Below are positions 7,883 through 17,130 of a DNA stretch of 64,000 bases, piece after piece (position 1 is the stretch's first letter; each line of letters starts with the position of its first letter). Made by a program: the position numbers and the translations under genes. Source of the DNA: an uncultured Dokdonia sp. (GTDB taxonomy: Bacteria > Bacteroidota > Bacteroidia > Flavobacteriales > Flavobacteriaceae). The DNA is taken from contig CANNDF010000007.1 in the NCBI GenBank assembly GCA_947503305.1, positions 87,475 to 151,474 on the forward strand, given 5' to 3'. The notes under the pieces are model-generated. The model worked only from the letters and a program-made list of their open reading frames with translations. It searched no databases and was not told the DNA's origin.

Positions 7883-9036
7883 TGAGAACAGTAAGAGAAC
7901 TACAAGCACGATTGCATCCTATCAATAAATTTCAAGAGAAATATAATATTGAACCAGATGACAAAATCCACATACTTTATGTAAGTCCTACACTTAACGC
8001 CACAGGATATTATAGAATGATAGCTCCTGCTTTAGAAATTAACAAGACTGACACTCACAAGGCGATTATTACGGGTATTGAAAACAACGACTTTTCCAGA
8101 AAACTATCTGACTTTGTTAGTGTACTCGACGAACAATTAATTATCTGGGCAGACTATATCATCTTCCCAGCACTCTTTAGTGATGTGAGCTACCTGTTAC
8201 AGGCTATAAAAATCCTTAACCCACAGGTACAACTAGTTATGGATGTAGATAGAAATTACTTTGCTTTGCCTGTTTCGGTTCCGCTTTCGCGAAAGCTGAC
8301 ACAAGAAAAACTCAAGTGCTTTGAGACCAACTTAGGTTTGATGGATTTAGTTACTGTAGCCAATGTGTCGTTCCAAAACTTTCTGCAAAAGTTGATAGCA
8401 GACCGATTACCTGAGTCCAATGTTTTGGTACAATACCTGCCTAGTCTGGTATCTAAATTTGGCTATGAAGAAATGCCACCGCTTAAAAGAAACAGTTCAG
8501 AAAAATTACGAATAGGATTCATAAAACCGACGGAAGAAGATTTGCTATCCCTTAAGGAAGTACTTTTTAAAATGCGTGCTACTTTAGAAAAAGATATTCA
8601 ATTTGTATGCCTTGGAAAGCCCCATTATTCTAAGGAAGGAGATATACTTCTTAAAGAGATTGATTGTGAATTACACGATACCGTTTCCTTCACAGACTAC
8701 TTTGAAAAGCTAAATAACCTTCGGCTTGATATTGCTTTGCTACCTGCTAAAGAAGGGCTTTTTAACAAGCATCAGAACACACAGCTTTTTACTGAGCTAT
8801 CTGTATTTGGCGTACCTACAATTACTTCAATTCATCATTCAGCAAAATCTATCCTGAAAGAAGGTGAGACAGGATTACTGGCTAGTGAAGCTCCAGAATG
8901 GATTGAAAATATTGAGCTTATGGTAAAAGACTCAGAAACCAGAGCTCGTTTAGGCAGAAATGCGCTTAAATGGGCTTGGAGATTTCAAAGTTACAATACT
9001 AAAAACATAGAGCTACTAACAGAAATATTCATATAA
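7882..9036 (+). CDS. GT-B fold glycosyltransferase
   Basis: A 384-residue protein with two Rossmann halves. The N-terminal half begins IHILYVSPTLNATGYYR. The C-terminal half has the GT4-like donor site: ELSVFGVPTITS, then ILKEGETGLLA, then MVKDSETRARLGRNA. It probably transfers a sugar from an activated donor. In a mobile element this could modify the host envelope, a particle protein or DNA; the acceptor is unknown. It is coupled to 7607-7882 by one overlapping base and followed 3 bases later by a membrane protein. The scattered palindrome at 8282-8296 is read in frame as LSRKL. Confidence 0.75.
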   Translation: MRTVRELQARLHPINKFQEKYNIEPDDKIHILYVSPTLNATGYYRMIAPALEINKTDTHKAIITGIENNDFSRKLSDFVSVLDEQLIIWADYIIFPALFSDVSYLLQAIKILNPQVQLVMDVDRNYFALPVSVPLSRKLTQEKLKCFETNLGLMDLVTVANVSFQNFLQKLIADRLPESNVLVQYLPSLVSKFGYEEMPPLKRNSSEKLRIGFIKPTEEDLLSLKEVLFKMRATLEKDIQFVCLGKPHYSKEGDILLKEIDCELHDTVSFTDYFEKLNNLRLDIALLPAKEGLFNKHQNTQLFTELSVFGVPTITSIHHSAKSILKEGETGLLASEAPEWIENIELMVKDSETRARLGRNALKWAWRFQSYNTKNIELLTEIFI

Positions 9037-9039
9037 GTT

Positions 9040-9627
9040 ATGCGTAAACTCATCTTAAATGAAGCTTTTGGTATTATAGCACTTACCGTTTTATTGATAC
9101 CACAAATAGCACATACCATTTATGTTTTCAAAATTAATAGTCAGTACACAGACCCTTGGTTTGGCTGGTGCTATGCGATAGGAATAGATTTGGCAATCCT
9201 AATATTTACGGTAAAAGGATGGACTCGCACCGCTTACGCCTATTTTGCTGGTACGCTAGCTCATAATTTAGTCTATCAATTCTACCCAGAAAGTATGTTG
9301 AGCTCCGTTTTAATATGCATAATGCTCTCTGCAACCATCTTTAGTTTTAGTCACTTATTTTACCACAAAGATAAAGCGGTGGAGCACAATGATACCGCAA
9401 CACAACCGCAAGCTAGTGCAGAGGCTTTGCGCATAACCACAGCGATAAAAGCGGGTATCCACTTTGAGGCACAACCGTATTTATGCCCTGAATGCAAACA
9501 GTCGTTTGCTAGTACTAAGAAACTAAATGGCCATATAAGTGGTCACAAGCAAAAGGATACGTGGTTTGCAAATGACTATGGTAATTGGGAAAAAGAGAAT
9601 GCTAGTCGAGCTAAATTCTATAATTAG
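9040..9627 (+). CDS. Four-TM membrane protein with C-terminal C2H2 zinc finger
   Basis: A 195-residue protein with hydrophobic segments near residues 11-30, 43-58, 64-80 and 88-108, followed by a soluble tail. The tail has a canonical C2H2 finger: C149-x2-C152-x12-H165-x3-H169 with F156 and L162 in the core positions. The finger should sit in the cytoplasm if the N-terminus is inside. It could tether DNA or a partner protein to the membrane. It closes the early rightward operon; the nuclease gene on the other strand ends four bases away. Membrane-linked C2H2 fingers are unusual in bacteria. Confidence 0.75.
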   Translation: MRKLILNEAFGIIALTVLLIPQIAHTIYVFKINSQYTDPWFGWCYAIGIDLAILIFTVKGWTRTAYAYFAGTLAHNLVYQFYPESMLSSVLICIMLSATIFSFSHLFYHKDKAVEHNDTATQPQASAEALRITTAIKAGIHFEAQPYLCPECKQSFASTKKLNGHISGHKQKDTWFANDYGNWEKENASRAKFYN

Positions 9628-9631
9628 ATAT

Positions 9632-11341
9632 CTACCAAAAGTGATACCTGCCACTCTGTTTTTCAACAAGTAGTTTTTCATTTTTAAAGCCCATTCCTTT
9701 ATGGTATTGCTGGTCAAAAACTGCTACCATATTGGGATGTGTTTTTATCAAAGGCGCTTTCTCTATCGTTTTTTTTGTTAACGTTCCTGTAAGATAGCCT
9801 CCGCAAATTTCTAGCTCATCGCTACAAACTAATGTACCGTGAAGTTCTTCTCTAAAGCGTAGGTAGTCTATAAGATAATGAGGTTTCTTTTTCTTCGCAA
9901 TAAGCGTGAGAATGAATACTTCAAAATCATCCAGTTTTACTGCCCAAGGATATACCTCTTCTCCAACATCTAAGAGAGTAGATAGATCATTTTGAACTTG
10001 ACCAAAGGAGTTTAGGTTTACAATAATCGCAAAATCGTTATCTTCATATTGTGTGGTATCTAGTTCTTTAATTAGGTTGCCATTTTTGTCCTCAATTTTT
10101 AATGGAACTTGTGATGCAAATTTATCCTGTACTCGTTTTACTTGCGTGTATCCATAACCGATGCAGTCATTAAAATCATCTTTAATTCTTGGGAATGCTC
10201 TGTCGGGATCTCGTAGAGGTTCTCTCAAATTATATCCTTTTGCTTCAATAATAAAGGCGTATTCTTTCCAGAGTATTAACACATCTTGCTCACAAGCATC
10301 TACGTAGTAGCTGGTAAATATTTCTATCTCATCTTTAAAAAACTTTTTAAATAACTCAACTATTCGTATCTCAAGTAATTGCCCTTTACAAGCAATTAAT
10401 TTGTCTTTGCTCTTACTGGTGCTACTGCAGGTCTCTTGTAATAATGCTTCTATAGCGTGTATTACCTGTTTCACTTCAAAGACTTGATGTAACCCATCAT
10501 TAAGTCTAACAATTGGTGTGTTGTATAATGGATTACCCGGTTTTGTAGCCGTATAGTATAAAAAGTGTGATGGTGCGCGCGAGCAAGACAATAGGCCTAA
10601 AATGGTGTTTACCTGTTCTAAAGAAAGACTTTCATTTACGAGGTCTTCAGGAAAAAACCTGTCAATTATTCCCTTGTCCATCATATAGGTCATCATAGGC
10701 ATTTGTGCCTCAAAATTTGCTAAGAAAAAAGATGGCATATCTGGAGCAGGAGCAGGCTTTAAGTTTGTATATTTTTCCCAATGAGGTCGCATCGCAATTC
10801 CTTTTGGACCTATTGCACGAAAGTTGTTTTGTAGATATGCATCAAGCACATTGTAAAAGGTAATAAGTGTATCTGTGGTAACTCCAATTTTCTCTTCAAT
10901 TATAGAATTAAAGGGTAAGTACAAATCGGTTATCCAGTTTATTATTTGTTCCTCGTAATTAAGTGGGCCTTGATTAAAATAAGATAGAAAAGAAGGCATT
11001 GCAACCTTTCTTATTTTTAGCCATTCTTCATCTACTTTTTCCCCATCTTTAGGGAAGAATAAAAGTTCATATTCTTTTTCTATTTCGTTAAGCAATCGTA
11101 CAATTTCGTTCCATTTTTCGGGTGTGTATTGTATGTCTTCACTTTTTGAATCATCTGAAGAAATTAAGAGCCCACCTAAAAAGTAAAGCTGTCTTAAAGG
11201 AGACGAGAGCATCCCAAGTTGGTCTTGAGCACGACCAGAAGCAATACTCTGGGTTAATGCGGTTAAGTCACCAAGAAACCATTGTGTGTCATAAGTAGCG
11301 ACAAGATCCTTTAATTCTTGACATTTTTTTTCTAAGCTCAT
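9632..11341 (-). CDS. PD-(D/E)xK nuclease-like protein
   Basis: A 569-residue protein. A restriction-nuclease-like core is visible near residues 345-380: EQDVLILWKEYAFIIEAKG supplies the D...E-x-K catalytic set, like NERD/Mrr-type domains. The rest is helical with no named domain. It has no signal peptide. It lies with two other minus-strand genes (DUF4365-like and CoiA-like) that also carry nuclease-type domains, so this looks like a defence or conflict cassette inserted in the plus-strand backbone. Its stop is 4 bp from the backbone gene stop at 9627. Confidence 0.65.
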   Translation of the reverse strand: MSLEKKCQELKDLVATYDTQWFLGDLTALTQSIASGRAQDQLGMLSSPLRQLYFLGGLLISSDDSKSEDIQYTPEKWNEIVRLLNEIEKEYELLFFPKDGEKVDEEWLKIRKVAMPSFLSYFNQGPLNYEEQIINWITDLYLPFNSIIEEKIGVTTDTLITFYNVLDAYLQNNFRAIGPKGIAMRPHWEKYTNLKPAPAPDMPSFFLANFEAQMPMMTYMMDKGIIDRFFPEDLVNESLSLEQVNTILGLLSCSRAPSHFLYYTATKPGNPLYNTPIVRLNDGLHQVFEVKQVIHAIEALLQETCSSTSKSKDKLIACKGQLLEIRIVELFKKFFKDEIEIFTSYYVDACEQDVLILWKEYAFIIEAKGYNLREPLRDPDRAFPRIKDDFNDCIGYGYTQVKRVQDKFASQVPLKIEDKNGNLIKELDTTQYEDNDFAIIVNLNSFGQVQNDLSTLLDVGEEVYPWAVKLDDFEVFILTLIAKKKKPHYLIDYLRFREELHGTLVCSDELEICGGYLTGTLTKKTIEKAPLIKTHPNMVAVFDQQYHKGMGFKNEKLLVEKQSGRYHFW

Positions 11342-11378
11342 TGTTGCGATACGTTTTTATCAATACGTAAAGGTAATT

Positions 11379-12332
11379 TTAAATCAATAGCTTTAACTGG
11401 TTGCCGTTTTCTAAATAAGTATTCATTCTTAGAAAAGCCCTGCCTAAATCATTTAAGGAGAAGATTAAGCGGTAAAAGTGTATCTCTCCTCCACCCGTAT
11501 CTATGTAACGAATACGTGGTAATCCCGAAACATATTCTTGCCAGGAGATAGTAGTGCCTGCATACGTTTTCTCTTCAGGATCCCAAACGCCATAATTGTT
11601 ATAAAATTCTTCAGTATCGTAATCGTCGTAGTACTCTTCGTCTATTTCAAACTCTGCCCAAGGGAAGATGGAGTACACATCTTGTTCGGGACTAAAGTGA
11701 ACATATCCACCTTCACTTAGTAATTTATCTTCATAATTCTTCTCACTTACCTTAATGATTTTGATATGTGCGTGACCAGCAGTTTTATTTGCCCGTTGTT
11801 CAATTTCTAGTACTATTTGCTGTCCTTTAACGACACGCTCTATTAATTTTCTATGAATGCCTAAACGCTGTAACCTCTGGAAATAGATAGGTAGTTTATT
11901 CATTCCTTTTATCTTCGAGATGGCATTATGATTAAGTGTTTGCTTAATTGGTATTTCTACTTTCCAGCCTTTTGGTGTGGTAGTGATTGTTTCAGATGTT
12001 ATTTTTTGCCAGATGGTGTTATTGTCGTCAGGATTATGAAGTACAATAATTATTGGTAAAGAATGATTAAGCCAATAATCAAGATGTGTTTGAGAGCCTC
12101 TGTAAATCACATCACCAAAGCGGTCTGTTTTAAAATAACTCGCTCCAGTTTTAATTTGAACACCTATAAGCTGTCCCGTTGGGTTATGGTTTACACAAAT
12201 CTCTACTTCCATATCTACACCCATATCAGACTCAAGGATGCGTCTAGTAATCCAGCCAAATTATTTTATAAAAATTCGCTCTGTAGCATTAACGCCCATG
12301 TGTTGTGTTGGGTCATATCTTTTGTTTGTCAT
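11379..12332 (-). pseudogene. DUF4365-like protein with in-frame stop at codon 24
   Basis: The frame starting at 12332 reads MTNKRYDPTQHMGVNATER, then a TAA (plus-strand tta, 12261-12263), then FGWITRRILESDMGVDMEVE. Both sides of the stop match a DUF4365 N-terminus, so one codon has been lost to nonsense. The downstream open part from ATG 12224 encodes 281 residues with the conserved GVQIKTGASYF and THLDYWLNHSLPIIIVL motifs of this nuclease-like fold. A protein translated from the inner ATG would miss the first helix and GW strand. DUF4365 proteins are common in defence loci. Either a decaying gene, a read-through case or a sequencing error. Confidence 0.7.
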
Positions 12333-12377
12333 TTAAAACAGGATTTATCTAAACTATTTCTATATCCTTTTATTATT

Positions 12378-13835
12378 TTACTCTTCAGACCAGCTACTGA
12401 CTAGATTAACCAAATCAAGGTTTGAAATTTTCTTTAGTCTGGATTCGTCAAGTATTTTAAAAATAACATTGCCATAATCTAGATAAATGGGCTTAGTAGC
12501 AAAGTCCCAAGTCTTTCTTCTATACTTCCATTGATATCCGTAAAGTCCTTTGTAACTGTTCATAATCTCCACTTTTCGTTTTTCAATATAATCGTAAACT
12601 TCAGATTCACTTTTTGCCTTTTCTACTTCTTCAGTTCTATAAGTGTTTTGCAGATTAGATTCTTTCTTGGTTAGTTTTTTTCTCCATTTATTTTTTTTCT
12701 CCTTATTCTTTTTGAAAGTACTCTTAATTGCATTTTTCTCTTTTTTTAGGATAGTTTCGATAGCATTTCGGACTATTTTTTTCTGAAGCTTTATTTTAAT
12801 TTTATTTTCAGTTATTGCTTTTTCCAAAACACTTTTTTCGTTAATTATTTCCTTGATTGCAGACACAAAATTCATTATCAATGTATAATTAGAATTTCTT
12901 CCCATTCTTTTGTAATCTTCAGGAGATTTAAAGTCTATGACTTCCAGAAATAAAGAATTAATAGTATCCTTTTTAATCATTTTGCAAACTTTGAAATGCT
13001 TGGGTTTAATCTGATCAAAGCTGATTACAGAGTAATTTTCATAACCCTTAATAGTACATTTTTCTAGTTGATCAATCCTATTCAAAAGTGATTCTTTTTC
13101 TTTTATTTGAATACTTAATTTCTTTTTTGATTCCTGAAGGTGGTTGAATTCCTCTTTTATTTTGGGATCGAGTTCCTTCAATGCCCCATAGAAGCCATAG
13201 ACATTTTGTAAAAAATCTTCCGTAGTTTTCTTCAAATTATTTCTTAAGACTTTTATATCATTGAGACTGCTCTTTAAAGAATCTGTTTTCCATTTTATAG
13301 AGCGTAATTCATTCTCTATATCAGATATATTTTCCTTAATTTTTTCAACCTCTGGGCTATCATAATTTTTATGTTCATAATGGTTGTAGCTATAATATTC
13401 GCGATCCAAACGTTTTAATTGACTCGTCACCTCACTCCATAATGTTATATTTTTATTGAATTTTTGAGCATTAATAACCCAAATCATATTGTTATAAAAA
13501 TTCTCTCTAGCCTTTACATCAAATGAAGAAATTGATGAATTTTGAAACTCAACTACTAGACCTTTTGGAGTTTTGACATCAGCTCTATGTTCTTCTCCAT
13601 TTTTACGAACAACAACTTCTTGCCAGTCAATAGGGAAAATGCCTTTCCATTCTCGATGCCATTCTGTTTCATTTTCTTTCCAAGAATCACAAAGCGTTGC
13701 ATCAATATGCTTCCAATGATGTATATAAATTTCACCACAATATGCTCGAACATCATTTTTACAAGTTTGACAAATACCTAGACCTCCTTTAGTTGGTTGG
13801 ATTCTATTTCCTTTTTCATTTAAAGCTATCAGCAT
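12378..13835 (-). CDS. CoiA-like nuclease with coiled coil
   Basis: A 485-residue protein. The N-terminus has a zinc-binding module (CQTCKNDV, then HHWKH, then C) followed by the competence-CoiA-type nuclease core: EWHREWK, HRADVKT and GLVVEFQNSSI, a PD-(D/E)xK arrangement near residues 55-115. The remainder is a long Lys/Glu coiled coil (about 165-410) with an aromatic C-terminal part. The DNA is clearly more A+T-rich than the backbone. It forms the upstream member of the three-gene minus-strand cassette. CoiA homologues of this size occur widely in bacterial accessory DNA; a role in DNA cleavage is inferred. Confidence 0.75.
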   Translation of the reverse strand: MLIALNEKGNRIQPTKGGLGICQTCKNDVRAYCGEIYIHHWKHIDATLCDSWKENETEWHREWKGIFPIDWQEVVVRKNGEEHRADVKTPKGLVVEFQNSSISSFDVKARENFYNNMIWVINAQKFNKNITLWSEVTSQLKRLDREYYSYNHYEHKNYDSPEVEKIKENISDIENELRSIKWKTDSLKSSLNDIKVLRNNLKKTTEDFLQNVYGFYGALKELDPKIKEEFNHLQESKKKLSIQIKEKESLLNRIDQLEKCTIKGYENYSVISFDQIKPKHFKVCKMIKKDTINSLFLEVIDFKSPEDYKRMGRNSNYTLIMNFVSAIKEIINEKSVLEKAITENKIKIKLQKKIVRNAIETILKKEKNAIKSTFKKNKEKKNKWRKKLTKKESNLQNTYRTEEVEKAKSESEVYDYIEKRKVEIMNSYKGLYGYQWKYRRKTWDFATKPIYLDYGNVIFKILDESRLKKISNLDLVNLVSSWSEE

Positions 13836-14095
13836 TTATTCATTTATTATTTCAATCTCTCAAGATAAATATTATTGAAAAAGTATCACCAAGTATATTC
13901 CATTTTATCCCACCCATAAATTCAAATCCCTTGCCATTGCTGCGATTCCCTCTTTAAGCTTTATTTCAATATAATCTCAGCGTACCAAAGTACATTTCCG
14001 TAAAGTCAATCAAGCGACTCTCAAATCTATATTTATCCTAAATCACTAGAAAAACTATCTCCTTAAGGAAAGAGTTTTCAAGATGAAGGATATAA

Positions 14096-16708
14096 ATGGA
14101 GCTATCGATTACAGAAAATAAAAAGAAAAAAGGCATAGAACTTTCCTTTAGTGAAGAGCTACCTCAGAAGCTTGCGACTTTTCTTAAGGAACTAGGCTTT
14201 AAGGAAGCATTGCGCAATCCTTTGAAATGGTATGCAGATGCCCATCCTGCCTACCAAAATTTTGCTACTTCCTTAAGTGAGGTGCTTTCAAATAATAGTG
14301 ATTGGGAAACGGTTAATATCTATCCCTCTTTTAAACCTTCTTTAGAAAATATAGATTCCAACAAGTTTAGTGTCATTACCATCTACTTTCAAGGAACTGA
14401 AAAAGCGAAACAGCAAGATTATGTTCTGTTTGATTCTTACAAGAAAGTTGCTTTAGAAATAGCCACCCATTTTGCAATGATACAATATGGCGATACACTT
14501 AAACATATCGAGGTCTATCCACGCAACTATAAGCGAAAGGCTCGTGAACTTTTTAAAGAAGGTAAAATCATTCAACTCGTTCCAGAAGAAGAAACTGAAA
14601 ATATAAAAGAAGGTTTGCTTTTAGAAAAAGATGATGCAATTACTACGGAAGAAAACAAACCAGAAACAGCCAAACCAAAAACTAATCTTTTAAGAGAAAC
14701 TACAGTCTCCGTAATTGAAACACTTGAAGAAGTAGAACAAAATTTAGAAGGCGAAGCCGAAACAATCATAGCCACAACAATCAATGATTTAGTAGAAGCT
14801 TTAGAACAAACACGTGAACTTCCTTTTAAAAATCAACTAAACAAAGCCATTCTCATTTTCAAAGATTGGGTTAACGACCTAGATGCGGACACCAGATTAA
14901 TAGTAAGCGCAGCAATGAGTAAGTTAACCCAGCTTATGGATGGTACTGCAATTGATTCCGAAAACAGTAAGGAAGAAAATCTTGTAACCATCAAGGATAT
15001 TTTCAATCGAGATAAAATCATTCCTAATGTGCTTGTCCCTTCTCAAGCTGGCGAGCCTTTTCAATCTGGCGGACTCAATATCGGCGATGGCAATTTCTTG
15101 AAATTTAAGTTTCCACAGCTTTACAAAATCAATGATGAGACGCTTTCTCAAGTTTCTCCAGTAGCCTTATTCCAATTATCGCAAATGGCACACCCTAAAG
15201 ATTACGGAATGTTTGTGAACCGTAGTGCATTACTTAGAGAATTGGAATCTCGTGGTCGTAAAGCTTTTGAAACATTGGGTTTTCCAACGGATTTAGATTA
15301 TCCATACGTAAATATTCATACAGGCTACAAAAGTGTTTCAACACTAGCTTCTCAAATAGGAGCTTATGATGATAGACACCAATGGTGGTCTGCGGTAGAG
15401 CATTCAAGACCTGTAGCCGATTTAGAAAAAGGAATTACCATCATCGATGACCTTTTATTGGAATTAGTAGAACAGCAAACGGAATACATCAATCCCAAAA
15501 CCAACAAGCCCAAAACTGATAAAAAATCAAAAGAAGCTTTTAATGATATTGAATGGGAAAAGAATCGCTTGGAACGTTCTAAGCAAGTCATCGTTGATTA
15601 TTTAGAAAACCATAAATCACAATCGCCTGTTCCAGCGATGCCAGAACCCAAACCATCTAAGGAAAAAGAAGTACCCAACGACTACCTCGATAAAGTCATT
15701 GCTATTATGCATACCGCTTTCGCGAAAGCGGAACGTCTATCTAAAAAGAAGATTGAAAAACTCAAAGAAGAAACTAAAGCACCTACAATGGGCTCACTTT
15801 GGGAAGCGGTGGAACTCAGCTGGCTTTTATGGTACAAAATGCTTTACAAAGAACCCATTTCCTTTGAAGCACGACTCAAAAAGATGGTGCAATTCTGGAA
15901 TAATGTGCAACCGACTTATGCCTATTCCGACAGTAGCAAAGAACTGTACAAACAATATTCTACACCTTGCCCTATTGGAGCCATCGTAGCACAATACACG
16001 GGGATGGATGAAGCCGAATTCATCTTCGAGCCTAGCGCTGGAAATGGTTTATTACTCGTCGGAGCAAATCCTAGAATTACACATGTTAACGAAATTGACA
16101 AAAGCCGAAAACAATCGTTGGAATATCAAGGTTTCGTTAGGATTACCTCTGAAAACGCAGCAAGACCATTTCCAGAAATGATGCACAAAGTTCACGATGT
16201 GGTGGTCACTAATCCACCATTTGCGAGTTGGGATGATACGAAATTTGATAAGGAACGTATCATTCAAAAGTATTTCCATAAACATCGCGGTCTTGCAAAT
16301 CATATCCGTCTGGAGCATTTAATGGCTGGACTAGCATTGTACACGATGAAAGATCATGGCAAAGCTGCCATTATTATAATGGGTCACGTCTATTTTGGTG
16401 ATGACGGACTCTTTGCAAAATACCGTCCGTTTTTCAATTGGTTGTACCGTCACTATAAAGTAGATGACATTATTAATATGAACAGCTACAAGCTGTATAA
16501 TAAGCAAGGTGCAGTTACTAAAACGATGCTCATTCTCATCGGTGGTCGAAAATCTAAACCTGCAGGCGTAGCACCTAACAAAAGTGAGCAACCGCATCTG
16601 GAAGATATGGTCGAGACTTTTGAAGATTTATGGACGCGAACCAAATCCCACATTAAAGCTCATATAGATACCATCATTCAACAGCTAAAAACTGCACAAA
16701 TACAATGA
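14096..16708 (+). CDS. N6-adenine DNA methylase-like protein of a helicase operon
   Basis: An 870-residue protein. The C-terminal third is a SAM-dependent DNA methylase: motif I FEPSAGNG (644-651), the catalytic motif IV NPPF (706-709) and later strands (KAAIIIMGHVYF, TKTMLILIGG). The first 250 residues are a lysine/glutamate-rich region with an apparent small alpha/beta domain (ALRNPLKWYADAHPAY). It overlaps the next gene by 4 bp. With the strawberry-notch-like helicase downstream it resembles the methylase plus helicase pairs of phages and plasmids such as the P1 DarB protein, where both parts are fused. It probably modifies the element's DNA. A perfect palindrome copy (15715-15730) is read as AFAKA. 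Confidence 0.82.
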   Translation: MELSITENKKKKGIELSFSEELPQKLATFLKELGFKEALRNPLKWYADAHPAYQNFATSLSEVLSNNSDWETVNIYPSFKPSLENIDSNKFSVITIYFQGTEKAKQQDYVLFDSYKKVALEIATHFAMIQYGDTLKHIEVYPRNYKRKARELFKEGKIIQLVPEEETENIKEGLLLEKDDAITTEENKPETAKPKTNLLRETTVSVIETLEEVEQNLEGEAETIIATTINDLVEALEQTRELPFKNQLNKAILIFKDWVNDLDADTRLIVSAAMSKLTQLMDGTAIDSENSKEENLVTIKDIFNRDKIIPNVLVPSQAGEPFQSGGLNIGDGNFLKFKFPQLYKINDETLSQVSPVALFQLSQMAHPKDYGMFVNRSALLRELESRGRKAFETLGFPTDLDYPYVNIHTGYKSVSTLASQIGAYDDRHQWWSAVEHSRPVADLEKGITIIDDLLLELVEQQTEYINPKTNKPKTDKKSKEAFNDIEWEKNRLERSKQVIVDYLENHKSQSPVPAMPEPKPSKEKEVPNDYLDKVIAIMHTAFAKAERLSKKKIEKLKEETKAPTMGSLWEAVELSWLLWYKMLYKEPISFEARLKKMVQFWNNVQPTYAYSDSSKELYKQYSTPCPIGAIVAQYTGMDEAEFIFEPSAGNGLLLVGANPRITHVNEIDKSRKQSLEYQGFVRITSENAARPFPEMMHKVHDVVVTNPPFASWDDTKFDKERIIQKYFHKHRGLANHIRLEHLMAGLALYTMKDHGKAAIIIMGHVYFGDDGLFAKYRPFFNWLYRHYKVDDIINMNSYKLYNKQGAVTKTMLILIGGRKSKPAGVAPNKSEQPHLEDMVETFEDLWTRTKSHIKAHIDTIIQQLKTAQIQ

Positions 16709-17130
16709 TTTATTTCAATAATCAATTAATGCCAAACAATACGAGCGCTAAGCTCTTTATGGTTACAAACACTAAATCTTTTGAACGCTATGAGGACCAC
16801 GAAGCTGCGCTTTACATACAATTACACCAACTGGTGGAGCACGCTTTCGCGAAAGGTGAAAACCCAATTGCTCTTATTGAAGATTATCTGGAGCTGGTCT
16901 ATACCGAAGGTAAATCGGTAGCAGAAATTGCCGACTTTTTAGCGCATACCGATAAGATGCAACTCGCACTTTGGACACTTAAAGAAAGTTGGGATAAAAT
17001 GGATGATAGCGCACCTCAAGATTCTCTGCTTTATGGAAGTGGAATGGACAAAGAAGAAGCCATTCAGCTGTATTCAGAAATCACATTACGAACCTATTTA
17101 GAAGCCTTAGCCCAACACCAGAATGAGTAA
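16705..17130 (+). CDS. Small acidic helical protein between methylase and helicase
   Basis: A 141-residue acidic, mostly helical protein that overlaps both neighbours (4 bp upstream, 8 bp downstream), so it is translationally coupled into the methylase-helicase operon. The middle reads PIALIEDYLELVYTEGKSVA. No known domain. It could be an adaptor or stability factor for either enzyme. A near-perfect palindrome copy is read as AFAKG at 16842. Confidence 0.72.
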   Translation: MIYFNNQLMPNNTSAKLFMVTNTKSFERYEDHEAALYIQLHQLVEHAFAKGENPIALIEDYLELVYTEGKSVAEIADFLAHTDKMQLALWTLKESWDKMDDSAPQDSLLYGSGMDKEEAIQLYSEITLRTYLEALAQHQNE

